From the NCBI GenBank assembly GCA_963838795.1, contig CAWISL010000007.1, positions 248,001-312,000 on the forward strand: a stretch of DNA of 64,000 nt, in the 5' to 3' direction. Of the stretch, positions 40,160-48,126 are shown one piece after another. This DNA comes from JAIBJN01 sp963838795 (GTDB lineage: Bacteria; Actinomycetota; Thermoleophilia; Gaiellales; Gaiellaceae). The notes beneath the pieces are model-generated. The model was given only the letters and a program-made list of their open reading frames with translations. It did not search any database and was not told the DNA's origin. The translations under genes were made by a program, and so were the position numbers. Position 1 is the stretch's first letter. Each line of letters starts with the position of its first letter.

Positions 40160-40950
40160 GAATCGGCTACGGCAAGGAGGCCGTCTCCGTCTACCGGACG
40201 GACGGCGTCAGCTCGCTCTTCGCCGTCGAGGTCGGCATGACGCTGCGCGGCGCGAGCTTCGTCCCCTCCTACACGGAGGGTGACAACACGCTCGTCGTCG
40301 CCACCGACTCGATGAAGAACTTCATCCAGATGACGGCGCTCGAGTACGACGGCGAGTCGCTGGAGGGGTTCCTGGAGCTGCTCGCCCGGCGCTTCCTGGA
40401 CACGTACGGCCAGGTGGAGCGGATCGAGCTCACCGGCCGCGAGGTCCCGTTCGCGCGGCGGAGCGAGCAGTCGTTCCAGGCCGTCGGCGGCGACCGGGCC
40501 GTCGCCGAGCTCGCGCTGGGCCGCGACGGGACGCTCGAGCACCGCTCCGGCCGCGAGGGCCTCCGCCTGCTGAAGCTGACCGGCAGCTCCTTCGAGGGCT
40601 TCGTCCGCGACGAATACACGACCCTCGCGGATTCCCGCGACCGGCCGCTCTTCATCCACCTCGACGTCCACTGGCGCAACGTCGACTTCGCCGCGCGCGC
40701 GAACGGGGAGGCCGTCAGGGACTCCGTGGCGACGACCTTCGCCGACTTCGACTCGGCTTCCATCCAGGAGCTCGCGCACGAGATGGGCCTGCGGGCGCTG
40801 GACGCCTCCCCCGAGATCGAGGAGGTCTCCTTCGTCGGCGAGAACCGGCTCTGGGACACGGCCCAGGTCTCCGGCTCGGATCAGCGCGTGCGGGTCTACA
40901 CCGATCCGCGCCCGCCGTACGGCCGGATCGAGCTGACGCTCCGGCGATGA
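40144..40950 (+). CDS. pucL: Urate oxidase (cofactor-free uricase)
   Basis: Factor-independent urate hydroxylase of 268 residues, converting urate and O2 to 5-hydroxyisourate and H2O2. Two T-fold units are visible: IGYGKEAVSVYRTDG and TEGDNTLVVATDSMKNFI in the first (catalytic Lys/Thr/Asp region), LKLTGSSFEGFVRDEYTTL and FIHLDVHWRN in the second, with the C-terminal VRVYTDPRPPYGRIELTL. GTG start at 40144. The H2O2 formed gives a reason for peroxide-handling enzymes nearby. Operon member between the OHCU decarboxylase and the hotdog-like gene (4-bp overlap). Confidence 0.94.
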   Translation: MAELLRIGYGKEAVSVYRTDGVSSLFAVEVGMTLRGASFVPSYTEGDNTLVVATDSMKNFIQMTALEYDGESLEGFLELLARRFLDTYGQVERIELTGREVPFARRSEQSFQAVGGDRAVAELALGRDGTLEHRSGREGLRLLKLTGSSFEGFVRDEYTTLADSRDRPLFIHLDVHWRNVDFAARANGEAVRDSVATTFADFDSASIQELAHEMGLRALDASPEIEEVSFVGENRLWDTAQVSGSDQRVRVYTDPRPPYGRIELTLRR

Positions 40951-41612
40951 TCGTCCCCGGCCGCTTCAACGGGCCCCCGGGCTCGGCGAACGGCGGCTAC
41001 GCCTGCGGTCTCGTCGCCGGGCTCCTGGGCGGCGTCGCCGAGGTGACGCTGCGCCGGCCGCCGCCGCTCGACCGTGAGCTCGAGGTCGTCCGGGACGGCA
41101 GGCGAGTGGAGATCCGAGACGTCGAGACGCTCGTCGCCGAGGCCGAGCTCGTGGAGCTCGAGGTCGACGTGCCCGCGCCGGTCTCGGTCGAGGCGGCGGC
41201 GGACGCGTCGACCCGCTACGCGGGCTTCGTCCACCACGCCTACAACACGTGCTTCGTCTGCGGGCCGCAGCGGGAGGACGGCCTGCGCGTGTACGCCGGA
41301 CCCGTGGAGGGCAGGACAGGCCTCCTCGCCGCGCCGTGGACGCCGGACGAGGGCGTCGGCCCCGAGCTCGTCTGGGCCGCGCTCGACTGCCCGAGCGGCT
41401 GGGCCGTGGACGACTTCCAGCGCGAGGGCGTCCTCCTCGGCCGCATGGCGGCGAAGATCGACCGCCTGCCGGAGCCCGGCGAGCCGCACGTCGTCCTCGC
41501 TTGGCGCATCGACGGGGACGGGCGCAAGCGTCACGCGGGCTCCGCGCTCGTGACCGCCGGTGGCACGGTCCTGGCGCGCGCTCGCTCGACGTGGATCGTC
41601 CCGCCGTCGTGA
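40947..41612 (+). CDS. Hotdog-fold-like protein in the urate operon
   Basis: A 221-residue protein that appears to hold two hotdog-like halves: GRFNGPPGSANGGYACGLVAGLLGG at the N-terminus resembles acyl-CoA thioesterase/dehydratase helices, and YNTCFVCGPQREDGLRVYAGP plus VWAALDCPSGWAV and the end TVLARARSTWIV resemble the second unit. No substrate can be assigned. ATGA overlap with urate oxidase and GTGA overlap with the next gene show it is co-translated with the purine genes. Confidence 0.6.
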   Translation: MIVPGRFNGPPGSANGGYACGLVAGLLGGVAEVTLRRPPPLDRELEVVRDGRRVEIRDVETLVAEAELVELEVDVPAPVSVEAAADASTRYAGFVHHAYNTCFVCGPQREDGLRVYAGPVEGRTGLLAAPWTPDEGVGPELVWAALDCPSGWAVDDFQREGVLLGRMAAKIDRLPEPGEPHVVLAWRIDGDGRKRHAGSALVTAGGTVLARARSTWIVPPS

Positions 41613-41914
41613 TCGCCCGTATCTGGAGAGGCTGGACGACCCGCGGCGACGCCGAGGCCTACGTGCGCTACCTGGAGGAGATCGCGGCCCCGGACTCGCT
41701 CGGGACGCCGGGAAACCGCGGCTTCTCCGTCCTCCACCGCCCGGACGGCGACCGCGAGGAGTTCCTCACCGTCTCGCTCTGGGACTCGCTCGACGCGATT
41801 CGCGCGTTCGCGGGCGACGACGTCGAGCGGGCCGTCTTCTACCCCGAGGACGACCGCTACCTCGTCGAGCGCGAGCTGACGGTCTCGCACTTCGAGTACG
41901 TCGCACCCTCCTAG
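41609..41914 (+). CDS. Antibiotic-biosynthesis-monooxygenase-like (ABM) domain protein
   Basis: A 101-residue ferredoxin-like alpha/beta-barrel protein: IARIWRGWTTRGDAEAYVRYL, then GFSVLHRPDGDREEFLTVSLWDSLDAIRAFAG, ending HFEYVAP. This is the pattern of ABM/dimeric barrel proteins, which may be heme-degrading enzymes, monooxygenases or binding proteins. GTG 41609 overlaps the previous stop. It closes the urate operon and meets cofE tail to tail with a 4-bp overlap. Confidence 0.7.
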   Translation: MIARIWRGWTTRGDAEAYVRYLEEIAAPDSLGTPGNRGFSVLHRPDGDREEFLTVSLWDSLDAIRAFAGDDVERAVFYPEDDRYLVERELTVSHFEYVAPS

Positions 41915-42594
41915 GGGAACAGGTCGCGCTCCGGAGGCATGACGAGCTCGCGCGCGCTCCCCTCGCCGGCGGGCACCGCGTAGCCGCGGATCAGGGCGGC
42001 GGGGACGCCTCTCGTCTTGCCCATCACCAGCTCGGCCGCGCCCGCCAGCTCGTCGGCCACGGCGATCTCCGTCGACTCGAGCGGGCGGCCGCGCGCGTCC
42101 TTCTCCCCGCGCAGGTCGAGGAGCGGCCGCATGCCGGCGAGGCCGATGGCGACGTCCGTCGTCCCCTGCCGCCAGGCACGGCCGAAGGAGTCCGTGACGA
42201 TCACCGCGGGGGCGACGCCGAAGCGGGCGGCCAGCGCGTCGCGGATCGCCGCGGCCGAGGCGTCCGGGTCGCGCGGGAGCAGCACCACCCAGCCTTCGCC
42301 GGGGGTGTTGGAGCGGTCGACGCCGGCGCTGGCGCAGACGAAGCCGTGCTCCGTCTCGGCGATGACGAGATCGTCGCGGCGGCGCCTGACGGCGCGGGCC
42401 TCGCGGAGGATCACCGCCAAGTGGTCGTCGGTGCGCTCGAGGCGGCCCTCGGCCTTGGAGACCACCTTCTGCGAGAGGACGACCACGTCCCCTTCGGACA
42501 AGCCAACCTTCTCGACCGCGTCTCCGAGCAGCGCGGCGAGGTCGTCGCCCGGCCGCACCTCGGGAATCCCCTCGAGAGGAACGACCTGGATCAC
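41911..42594 (-). CDS. cofE: Coenzyme F420-0:L-glutamate ligase CofE
   Basis: Adds gamma-linked glutamates to F420-0 with GTP. The 227-residue protein has the CofE signature regions GDDLAALL, VVVLSQKVVSKAEGR, TEHGFVCASAGVDRSN, VIVTDSFGRAWRQGTTDVAIG and ADELAGAAELVMGK. It lacks the C-terminal nitroreductase domain of mycobacterial FbiB, so it is the archaeal-like single-domain form. It is last in a minus-strand set cofD-npdG-cofE with 4-bp overlaps. Confidence 0.93.
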   Translation of the reverse strand: MIQVVPLEGIPEVRPGDDLAALLGDAVEKVGLSEGDVVVLSQKVVSKAEGRLERTDDHLAVILREARAVRRRRDDLVIAETEHGFVCASAGVDRSNTPGEGWVVLLPRDPDASAAAIRDALAARFGVAPAVIVTDSFGRAWRQGTTDVAIGLAGMRPLLDLRGEKDARGRPLESTEIAVADELAGAAELVMGKTRGVPAALIRGYAVPAGEGSARELVMPPERDLFP

Positions 42595-43187
42595 CCTGGC
42601 AGCCCGGTGACCCTCACGCCCGCGTTCGTCTTGTAGCGGCGGTTCACGTTCAGGAGGACGGCCGTGAGCGTCTCCAGCCAGCGCGAGACCTCGAGGCGGC
42701 CGCAGTCGACCGCCCGGCCCTCGACCAGGCGCTCGGCGAGCCCGGCGACGACGTCCTTCGCCTCGGCGTCGTCCCCGGCCAGGAGCACGTCCTCGTCCAG
42801 CGGCACGTCCGGGTCGGCGAGCGCCCTCGCGCTGACGGTGTGGAAGCCGGCGACGACGCGCGCACCGGGAGCCGCGGCGGCGGTGACCTCCGCGAGCGAG
42901 AGCTCGCCGGGCGCGGCTCCCGCCTGGCCGTCCCGGAAGACGATCGGCGCGGCGACGCTCACCACGATGCGGCCGGCGAGCTCGTTGCGGAGCTCGTGGG
43001 ACATGTCTCCGACGCCGCCCGGCGGGACGGAGAGGAAGACGACCTCGGATGCGAGGCAGGCCTCGGGATTGGAGACGAACTCGTCACGAGGCGTGCGCGA
43101 CCCGATGACCACCTCCTCGCCGGCACGCCGCAGGCGCTCGGCGAGCCCCTGGCCGAAATCGCCGCTTCCGCCCACGATCCCGATCAC
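42591..43187 (-). CDS. npdG: F420-dependent NADP oxidoreductase
   Basis: 198-residue NADPH:F420 oxidoreductase (Fno). The NADP Rossmann motif MIGIVGGSGDFGQGLAERL is at the N-terminus, followed by VVIGSRTP (phosphate binding) and EVVFLSVPPGGV. The C-terminal F420 region ends RRYKTNAGVRVTGLPG, as in the family. It exchanges hydride between F420 and NADP, linking the cofactor to NADPH pools. It overlaps cofD and cofE by four bases on each side. Confidence 0.9.
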   Translation of the reverse strand: MIGIVGGSGDFGQGLAERLRRAGEEVVIGSRTPRDEFVSNPEACLASEVVFLSVPPGGVGDMSHELRNELAGRIVVSVAAPIVFRDGQAGAAPGELSLAEVTAAAAPGARVVAGFHTVSARALADPDVPLDEDVLLAGDDAEAKDVVAGLAERLVEGRAVDCGRLEVSRWLETLTAVLLNVNRRYKTNAGVRVTGLPG

Positions 43188-44098
43188 CGGATTGCCTCGA
43201 GCACGCCTCTGCCCACCTCCGCTCTGGACTCGGGCGCAACCATAACGATGGGTGCGACGAGTGCCCCTGGGAGCTCGGCCGCGTCGACCGGGTCGACGAC
43301 GATGTCGGTGGCAATCCCGTCGTAGAGCGCGGCCATCCCGCCGACGCCAGGCTCGTGGCCCAGCGAGGCCATCATCCCCGCGAGCGGCCCGCGCAGCGCC
43401 CGGCCGGCGACGAGCGGCGAGACGGCGACGACGCGCTTCGTGGCAAGCGCCGCGCGAATGCCTGGGACGGCGAGGATCGGCCGGATGGAGACGAAGGGGT
43501 TCGAAGGCGCGAAGAAGACGACCTGGGCCTCGGCGATCGCCTCGAGCACGCCGGGCGCCGGACGGGCGTCCTCAGCGCCTTCGTAGCGGACAGCGGTCAC
43601 CTCGTCCGCGTGGCGGCGCGCGACGAACCACGTCTGGAAGTCGAGCTCGCCGGCCGGAGTGGTCAGGAACGTGCGCACCGGGTCGTCGGAGGCCGGCAGC
43701 AGGCACACGCCAACACTGAGGGCCTCGGCCAGGCGTCGGGTCGCCTCGGTAAGCGGCGCGCCTTCGCGCAGCATCCGCGAGCGAACGAGGTGGAGCCCGA
43801 TGTCGCGGTCTCCGAGCGTGAACCAGCTCTCCCCGCCCACACGGGCAGCGAGCTCGAGGGCGTTCGTCGTCTCGTCGCGGACGCCCCAGCCGCGCTCCTC
43901 GTCGAGGAGGCCGGCGAGCGTGTAGAGGACCGTGTCGAGGTCCGGGGAGACGTGCAGCCCGAGGATCTCGACGTCGTCGCCGACGTTGACGATCGCCGTC
44001 ACCTGCTCCGGGCCGGCGGCGCGCGCGAGCGCGTCAACGAACCGTGACCCGCCCAGGCCGCCGCAGAGAACGGTATAGGGGCGCGGCTGTATGCTCAT
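43184..44098 (-). CDS. cofD: 2-phospho-L-lactate (phosphoenolpyruvyl) transferase CofD
   Basis: Transfers the phospho-lactyl or enolpyruvyl moiety from the GDP-activated donor to Fo. The protein is 304 residues. Motifs: VLCGGLGGSRFVDAL at the N-terminus, NVGDDVEILGLHVSPDLDTVLY near residue 38, LGDRDIGLHLVRS near 95, and FFAPSNPFVSIRPIL near 195. It heads the minus-strand F420 genes; its ATG at 44098 is only 3 bp from the divergent cofC start. FbiA is the mycobacterial name. Confidence 0.94.
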   Translation of the reverse strand: MSIQPRPYTVLCGGLGGSRFVDALARAAGPEQVTAIVNVGDDVEILGLHVSPDLDTVLYTLAGLLDEERGWGVRDETTNALELAARVGGESWFTLGDRDIGLHLVRSRMLREGAPLTEATRRLAEALSVGVCLLPASDDPVRTFLTTPAGELDFQTWFVARRHADEVTAVRYEGAEDARPAPGVLEAIAEAQVVFFAPSNPFVSIRPILAVPGIRAALATKRVVAVSPLVAGRALRGPLAGMMASLGHEPGVGGMAALYDGIATDIVVDPVDAAELPGALVAPIVMVAPESRAEVGRGVLEAIR

Positions 44099-44101
44099 CG
44101 C

Positions 44102-44656
44102 GTGCTCGCGATCGTGCCTGTCAAGGGCCTCGACGGCGCGAAGACACGGCTCGCGCCGCGGCTCTCCGCGGACGAGCGCGCGAGGCTCGTCGTCGACATG
44201 CTCGACCGGGTTCTCGCCGCATGCGCGGAGGCGGACGCCATCGAGCGAACGCTACTGGTCACGCCCGATCCGGGCCTGGCGCGAGCCGGCGTCGAGCTGC
44301 TCGCGGACTCCGGTACGGGCCACGCGGACGCGCTCGCGCTCGCCCTGGCCGACCCGCGGGCCGCCGACGGCGTGCTCGTCGTCATGGGCGACTGCCCGCT
44401 CGTCACGGCGGCATCCCTGGACCGACTGGCGGGCTCTGCCCGGCCCCTGGCGCTGGCCCCGGCGAGGGACGGGGGCGTCAACGCGCTCGCCCTCGCAGAG
44501 GTGAACGGGTTCCTACCTCGCTTCGGCGTCCCCGTCGAGACGACCCTCGCCGATGCCCGGGCCGCCGGCCTGGAGCCGGTGGTCGTCGAGGAGCCGGCGC
44601 TCGCACTCGACGTCGACCGCCCCGAGGACTACGAGCTTCTCCTCGCGTCGAGATGA
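44102..44656 (+). CDS. cofC: 2-phospholactate/PEP guanylyltransferase CofC (FbiD)
   Basis: Makes the GDP-activated lactyl or enolpyruvyl donor used by CofD. The 184-residue nucleotidyltransferase has AIVPVKGLDGAKTRLAPRLS at its N-terminus, VLVVMGDCPLVTAASLDRL in the middle, ALAPARDGGVNALAL, and DVDRPEDYELL near the end. Starts at GTG 44102, with no room for a promoter outside cofD coding sequence. Stop overlaps the fbiC ATG (ATGA). Confidence 0.92.
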   Translation: MLAIVPVKGLDGAKTRLAPRLSADERARLVVDMLDRVLAACAEADAIERTLLVTPDPGLARAGVELLADSGTGHADALALALADPRAADGVLVVMGDCPLVTAASLDRLAGSARPLALAPARDGGVNALALAEVNGFLPRFGVPVETTLADARAAGLEPVVVEEPALALDVDRPEDYELLLASR

Positions 44657-46968
44657 ACGGCGTCGTCACCTATTCCCCCAAGGTCTTCATCCCGCTGACG
44701 AAGCTCTGCCGCGACGTCTGCCACTACTGCACCTTCGCGCAGCCCCCGCGCCGGGGCGAGCGCGCGTTCATGACTGCAGACGAGGTGCTGGGGGTCGCCC
44801 GCGCGGGCGCCGACGCGGGCTGCCACGAGGCGCTCTTCACCCTCGGCGACAAGCCCGAGCTTCGCTACCGCGCGGCGCGCGAGGAGCTGGCCGAGCTCGG
44901 CTGCGGGACGACGATCGAGTACCTGGCGCGCATGGCCGACCTCGTCCTCTCGGAGGCCGGGCTCCTTCCCCATCTGAACCCGGGCGTGATGACCCGGGAG
45001 GACCTGCTCCTCCTGCGGCCGGTCTCGGCCTCGATGGGGCTGATGCTGGAGTCGACATCGCTCCGGCTGCTGGAGAAGGGCATGCCGCACCACGGCTCCC
45101 CGGACAAGCTCCCGGAAGCGCGGCTGGAGACGATCCGGCTCGCGGGCGAGCTGGACGTGCCGTTCACGACCGGGATCCTGATCGGGATCGGCGAGACGCG
45201 CCAGGAGCGGCTGGAGGCGCTCGAGGTGATTACGGCGCTGCACGAGCGCCACGGGCACATCCAGGAGGTGATCGTCCAGAACTTCCGCGCGAAGCCGGGC
45301 ACGAAGATGGCCGCGCACCAAGAGCCCTCGCTCGACGAGCTGATCTGGACGGCGCGGGCGGCGCGCGAGGTTCTGCCCGCTGACGTGCACCTGCAGGTGC
45401 CGCCGAACCTGTCCTACGACGACTTTCCCGAGGTGCTGGACTCCGGGATCGACGACTGGGGCGGCGTCTCGCCCGTGACGATCGACCACGTCAACCCGGA
45501 GGCGCCGTGGCCCGAGATCGACCGGCTTCGGGGGGCCACCGAGGCGCACGGCCTCGAGCTCGCACCGCGGCTCCCGATCTACCCGGAGTTCGTCGCCGAC
45601 CTCGAGCGCTGGGCCGATCCGCGGGTCGCGCGGGAGATCCTGCGGCACGCGGACGCCTCCGGGCTCGCCCGGGAGGAGCGCTGGGCGGCGGGGGCTCCCG
45701 GGACAGCGCCCCCGCTGCGGGCCGAGAGCAGTCGGGCAGTGTCGGGACCGGTCGCCGGCGCGCTGGCGCAGGTGCGCGCGGGGACCGAGCTCGACGAGGA
45801 CGCCGTCACCGCTCTCTTCGAGGCGCGCGGCGCCGACCTCGGCGCGGTGCTGACGGCCGCCGACGAGCTGCGCCGCGAGGCCTGCGGCGACGAGGTCAGC
45901 TACGTCGTCACGCGGAACGTCAACTACACGAACGTCTGCTACTTCCGCTGTGGCTTCTGCGCCTTCTCCAAGGGGAAGCTGGCCGCGAACCTGCGCGGGA
46001 AGCCGTACGTCGTGCCGGTCGAGGAGATCGTCCGACGGGCGCGGGAGGCGTGGGACCGCGGCGCCGTCGAGATCTGCCTCCAGGGCGGGATCCACCCGGC
46101 TTTCACCGGCGAGACGTACCTGGAGATCTGCTCTGCGGTGAAGGAGGCGCTGCCCGACCTGCACGTCCATGCGTTCTCGGCGCTCGAGGTCTGGCAGGGC
46201 GCGGCCACGCTCGGGCTGCCGCTCGACGACTACCTCGGGCAGCTACGGGACGTCGGGCTCGCCTCGCTGCCCGGCACGGCGGCGGAGATCCTGGACGACG
46301 AGGTGCGCCGCACGCTCTGCCCCGACAAGGTCTCGACCGGCCAATGGCTGGAGGTGCACGACGCCGCCCACGGCGCCGGCCTGCGCTCGACGACCACGAT
46401 CATGTACGGCTCGGTCGAGGGCCCGCGGTCGTGGGCGCGCCATCTCCTGGAGCTGCGCGATCAGCAGAAGCGGAGCGGCGGGTTCACGGAGTTCGTACCG
46501 CTCCCGTTCGTGCACATGGAGGCGCCGATCTACCTCAAGGGCCGCGCCCGGCCGGGCCCGACGTTCCGCGAGGCGGTGCTCATGCACGCGGTCGGCCGGC
46601 TCGCGCTCCATCCCTGGATCACGAACGTCCAGGCCTCCTGGGTGAAGCTCGGGGTCGAGGGGGCGCAGGCAGTGCTGCGGGCGGGCGCGAACGACCTGGG
46701 CGGGACGCTGATGAACGAGTCCATCTCCCGCGCCGCCGGCGCCGCCCACGGCCAGGAGATGCCGCCGGAGCGGATGGAGGAGGCGATCCGCGCCATCGGC
46801 CGCGTCCCGCGCCAGCGCACGACGCTCTACGGGACGCCCGATCCGGAGCGCACGCAACGCTCGTACGGCGCCCCGCCGCTGCGCGAGCCGCTGAACCCGA
46901 GCGTCAACGACGCCGGCCTCGCGCGCCCGAAGCACCTGATCCGCCCGGGCCTCGCGGCGACGGGCTGA
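44653..46968 (+). CDS. fbiC: Fo synthase FbiC (CofG-CofH fusion)
   Basis: Bifunctional radical-SAM enzyme of 771 residues that builds the deazaflavin Fo from tyrosine and the riboflavin precursor. The N-terminal CofG half has the 4Fe-4S motif CRDVCHYCTFA near residue 18; the C-terminal CofH half has CYFRCGFCAFS near residue 430. Other markers are HLQVPPNLSYDDF, CLQGGIHP and the C-terminal GGTLMNESISRAAGA. Fusion into one chain is the actinobacterial arrangement. Frame is clean. With cofC, cofD and cofE the full F420 route is present. Confidence 0.97.
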   Translation: MNGVVTYSPKVFIPLTKLCRDVCHYCTFAQPPRRGERAFMTADEVLGVARAGADAGCHEALFTLGDKPELRYRAAREELAELGCGTTIEYLARMADLVLSEAGLLPHLNPGVMTREDLLLLRPVSASMGLMLESTSLRLLEKGMPHHGSPDKLPEARLETIRLAGELDVPFTTGILIGIGETRQERLEALEVITALHERHGHIQEVIVQNFRAKPGTKMAAHQEPSLDELIWTARAAREVLPADVHLQVPPNLSYDDFPEVLDSGIDDWGGVSPVTIDHVNPEAPWPEIDRLRGATEAHGLELAPRLPIYPEFVADLERWADPRVAREILRHADASGLAREERWAAGAPGTAPPLRAESSRAVSGPVAGALAQVRAGTELDEDAVTALFEARGADLGAVLTAADELRREACGDEVSYVVTRNVNYTNVCYFRCGFCAFSKGKLAANLRGKPYVVPVEEIVRRAREAWDRGAVEICLQGGIHPAFTGETYLEICSAVKEALPDLHVHAFSALEVWQGAATLGLPLDDYLGQLRDVGLASLPGTAAEILDDEVRRTLCPDKVSTGQWLEVHDAAHGAGLRSTTTIMYGSVEGPRSWARHLLELRDQQKRSGGFTEFVPLPFVHMEAPIYLKGRARPGPTFREAVLMHAVGRLALHPWITNVQASWVKLGVEGAQAVLRAGANDLGGTLMNESISRAAGAAHGQEMPPERMEEAIRAIGRVPRQRTTLYGTPDPERTQRSYGAPPLREPLNPSVNDAGLARPKHLIRPGLAATG

Positions 46969-46983
46969 TCGCAGCGCCACTCC

Positions 46984-48126
46984 ATGAAGGCGATCGTCCA
47001 GGACCACTATGGCCCGCCCGACGTCCTCGAGCTCAGGGACGTCGACCGGCCCGTGGCCCGGGAGGACGAGGTGCTCGTGCGCGTTCGGGCGGCGGGCGTC
47101 GAGCCGGGCGTCTGGCACCTCATGACGGGCCTCCCGTACCTCGTTCGCGTCATGGGCTACGGGCTCCGCACACCCAAGACGGCTGTCCGCGGCCGGGACT
47201 TCGCGGGAACCATCGAGGCGGTCGGCGGGAACGTCACAGGGCTCGAGCCGGGCGACGAGGTGTTCGGCCTCTGCGAAGGCTCCTTCGCCGAGTACGCGAC
47301 AGCGCCGTCCGACAAGCTGGTACGAAAGCCGCCCGGCCTCACCTTCCAGCAGGCCGCGGTCGTCCCCATCTCGGGGCTGACCGCCCTCCAGGCCGTGCGC
47401 GACGTTGCGCACGTGCAGACGGGGCAGAACGTAGTCGTCATCGGCGCCGGAGGAGGCGTGGGGATATTCGTGGTGCAGCTCGCCAGGGCGTTCGGAGCGA
47501 ACGTCACCGGTGTGTGCAGCACCACCAAGATGGACCTGGTGCGCTCGATCGGCGCGGACCACCTCATCGACTACACGCAGGAGGACTTCGCGGACGGCGC
47601 GCGCCTCTACGACCTCATCGTCGACACCGCCGGCCGCCGCTCACTGTCCACCCTGCGACGGGCCCTCGCCCCGAAAGGAACGCTCGTGATCGTGGGCGGA
47701 GAAGGTGGCGGCCGCCTGCTCGGAGGCTTCGATCGCCAGATCATCAAGGCGCCGCTGGTGTCACTGTTCGTCGGCCAGAAGCTGCGGCCGCTCGTGTCGA
47801 GGGAGCCTCACGAAGACTTGGAGACCCTGAGAGATCTCCTTGAGGCAGGCACGATCGCGCCGGTCATCGACCGGACGTACCCGCTGGCCGAGGCCGCCGA
47901 GGCCGTCCGCTACATCCACGAAGGCCACGCGGCCGGCAAGGTCGTCCTCACCGTCGGAGCGGGGGGGTCAGTACCACTTGCCGCGGGCGAAGCCGCCGAA
48001 GGCGAGCAGCCCGATCAGCGCCACGATCAAGCCGATCCAGAGGCTCCACACGAACATCAGCACGATCCCCACGATCACGATGATCCCGCCGACCGAGATG
48101 CCGAACATCGCTCCTCCCTTCACTAG
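46984..48126 (+). CDS. NAD(P)-dependent alcohol dehydrogenase/quinone reductase (3' end uncertain)
   Basis: MDR-family oxidoreductase. The catalytic domain runs MKAIVQDHYGPPDVLELRD, GRDFAGTIEAVGGNVTGLEPGDEVFG, and the cofactor motif VVVIGAGGGVGIFVVQLARAFGA, ending GHAAGKVVLTVG near 47960. Proteins of this type normally stop here. The frame instead passes a seven-G run (47961-47967) and continues for about 50 His/Asp/Glu-rich residues that are antisense to a small membrane-protein gene and the hydantoinase 3' end. The tail is probably non-native or reflects an indel in the G run. It lies 15 bp after fbiC, so may be co-transcribed. Confidence 0.8.
   Translation: MKAIVQDHYGPPDVLELRDVDRPVAREDEVLVRVRAAGVEPGVWHLMTGLPYLVRVMGYGLRTPKTAVRGRDFAGTIEAVGGNVTGLEPGDEVFGLCEGSFAEYATAPSDKLVRKPPGLTFQQAAVVPISGLTALQAVRDVAHVQTGQNVVVIGAGGGVGIFVVQLARAFGANVTGVCSTTKMDLVRSIGADHLIDYTQEDFADGARLYDLIVDTAGRRSLSTLRRALAPKGTLVIVGGEGGGRLLGGFDRQIIKAPLVSLFVGQKLRPLVSREPHEDLETLRDLLEAGTIAPVIDRTYPLAEAAEAVRYIHEGHAAGKVVLTVGAGGSVPLAAGEAAEGEQPDQRHDQADPEAPHEHQHDPHDHDDPADRDAEHRSSLH
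47968..48108 (-). CDS. 46-residue two-helix membrane protein
   Basis: A very small hydrophobic protein: MFGISVGGIIVIVGIVLMF, WSLWIGLIVALIGLLAFGGF, ending ARGKWY. It has two predicted membrane helices and a short positively charged, aromatic C-terminus, a pattern seen in small actinobacterial membrane proteins of unknown role. A strong ribosome site AAGGGAGGAG lies 4 bp before ATG 48108. It follows the hydantoinase gene by 14 bp and probably shares its transcript. The overlapping plus-strand tail of the dehydrogenase is the less likely coding choice. Confidence 0.7.
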   Translation of the reverse strand: MFGISVGGIIVIVGIVLMFVWSLWIGLIVALIGLLAFGGFARGKWY

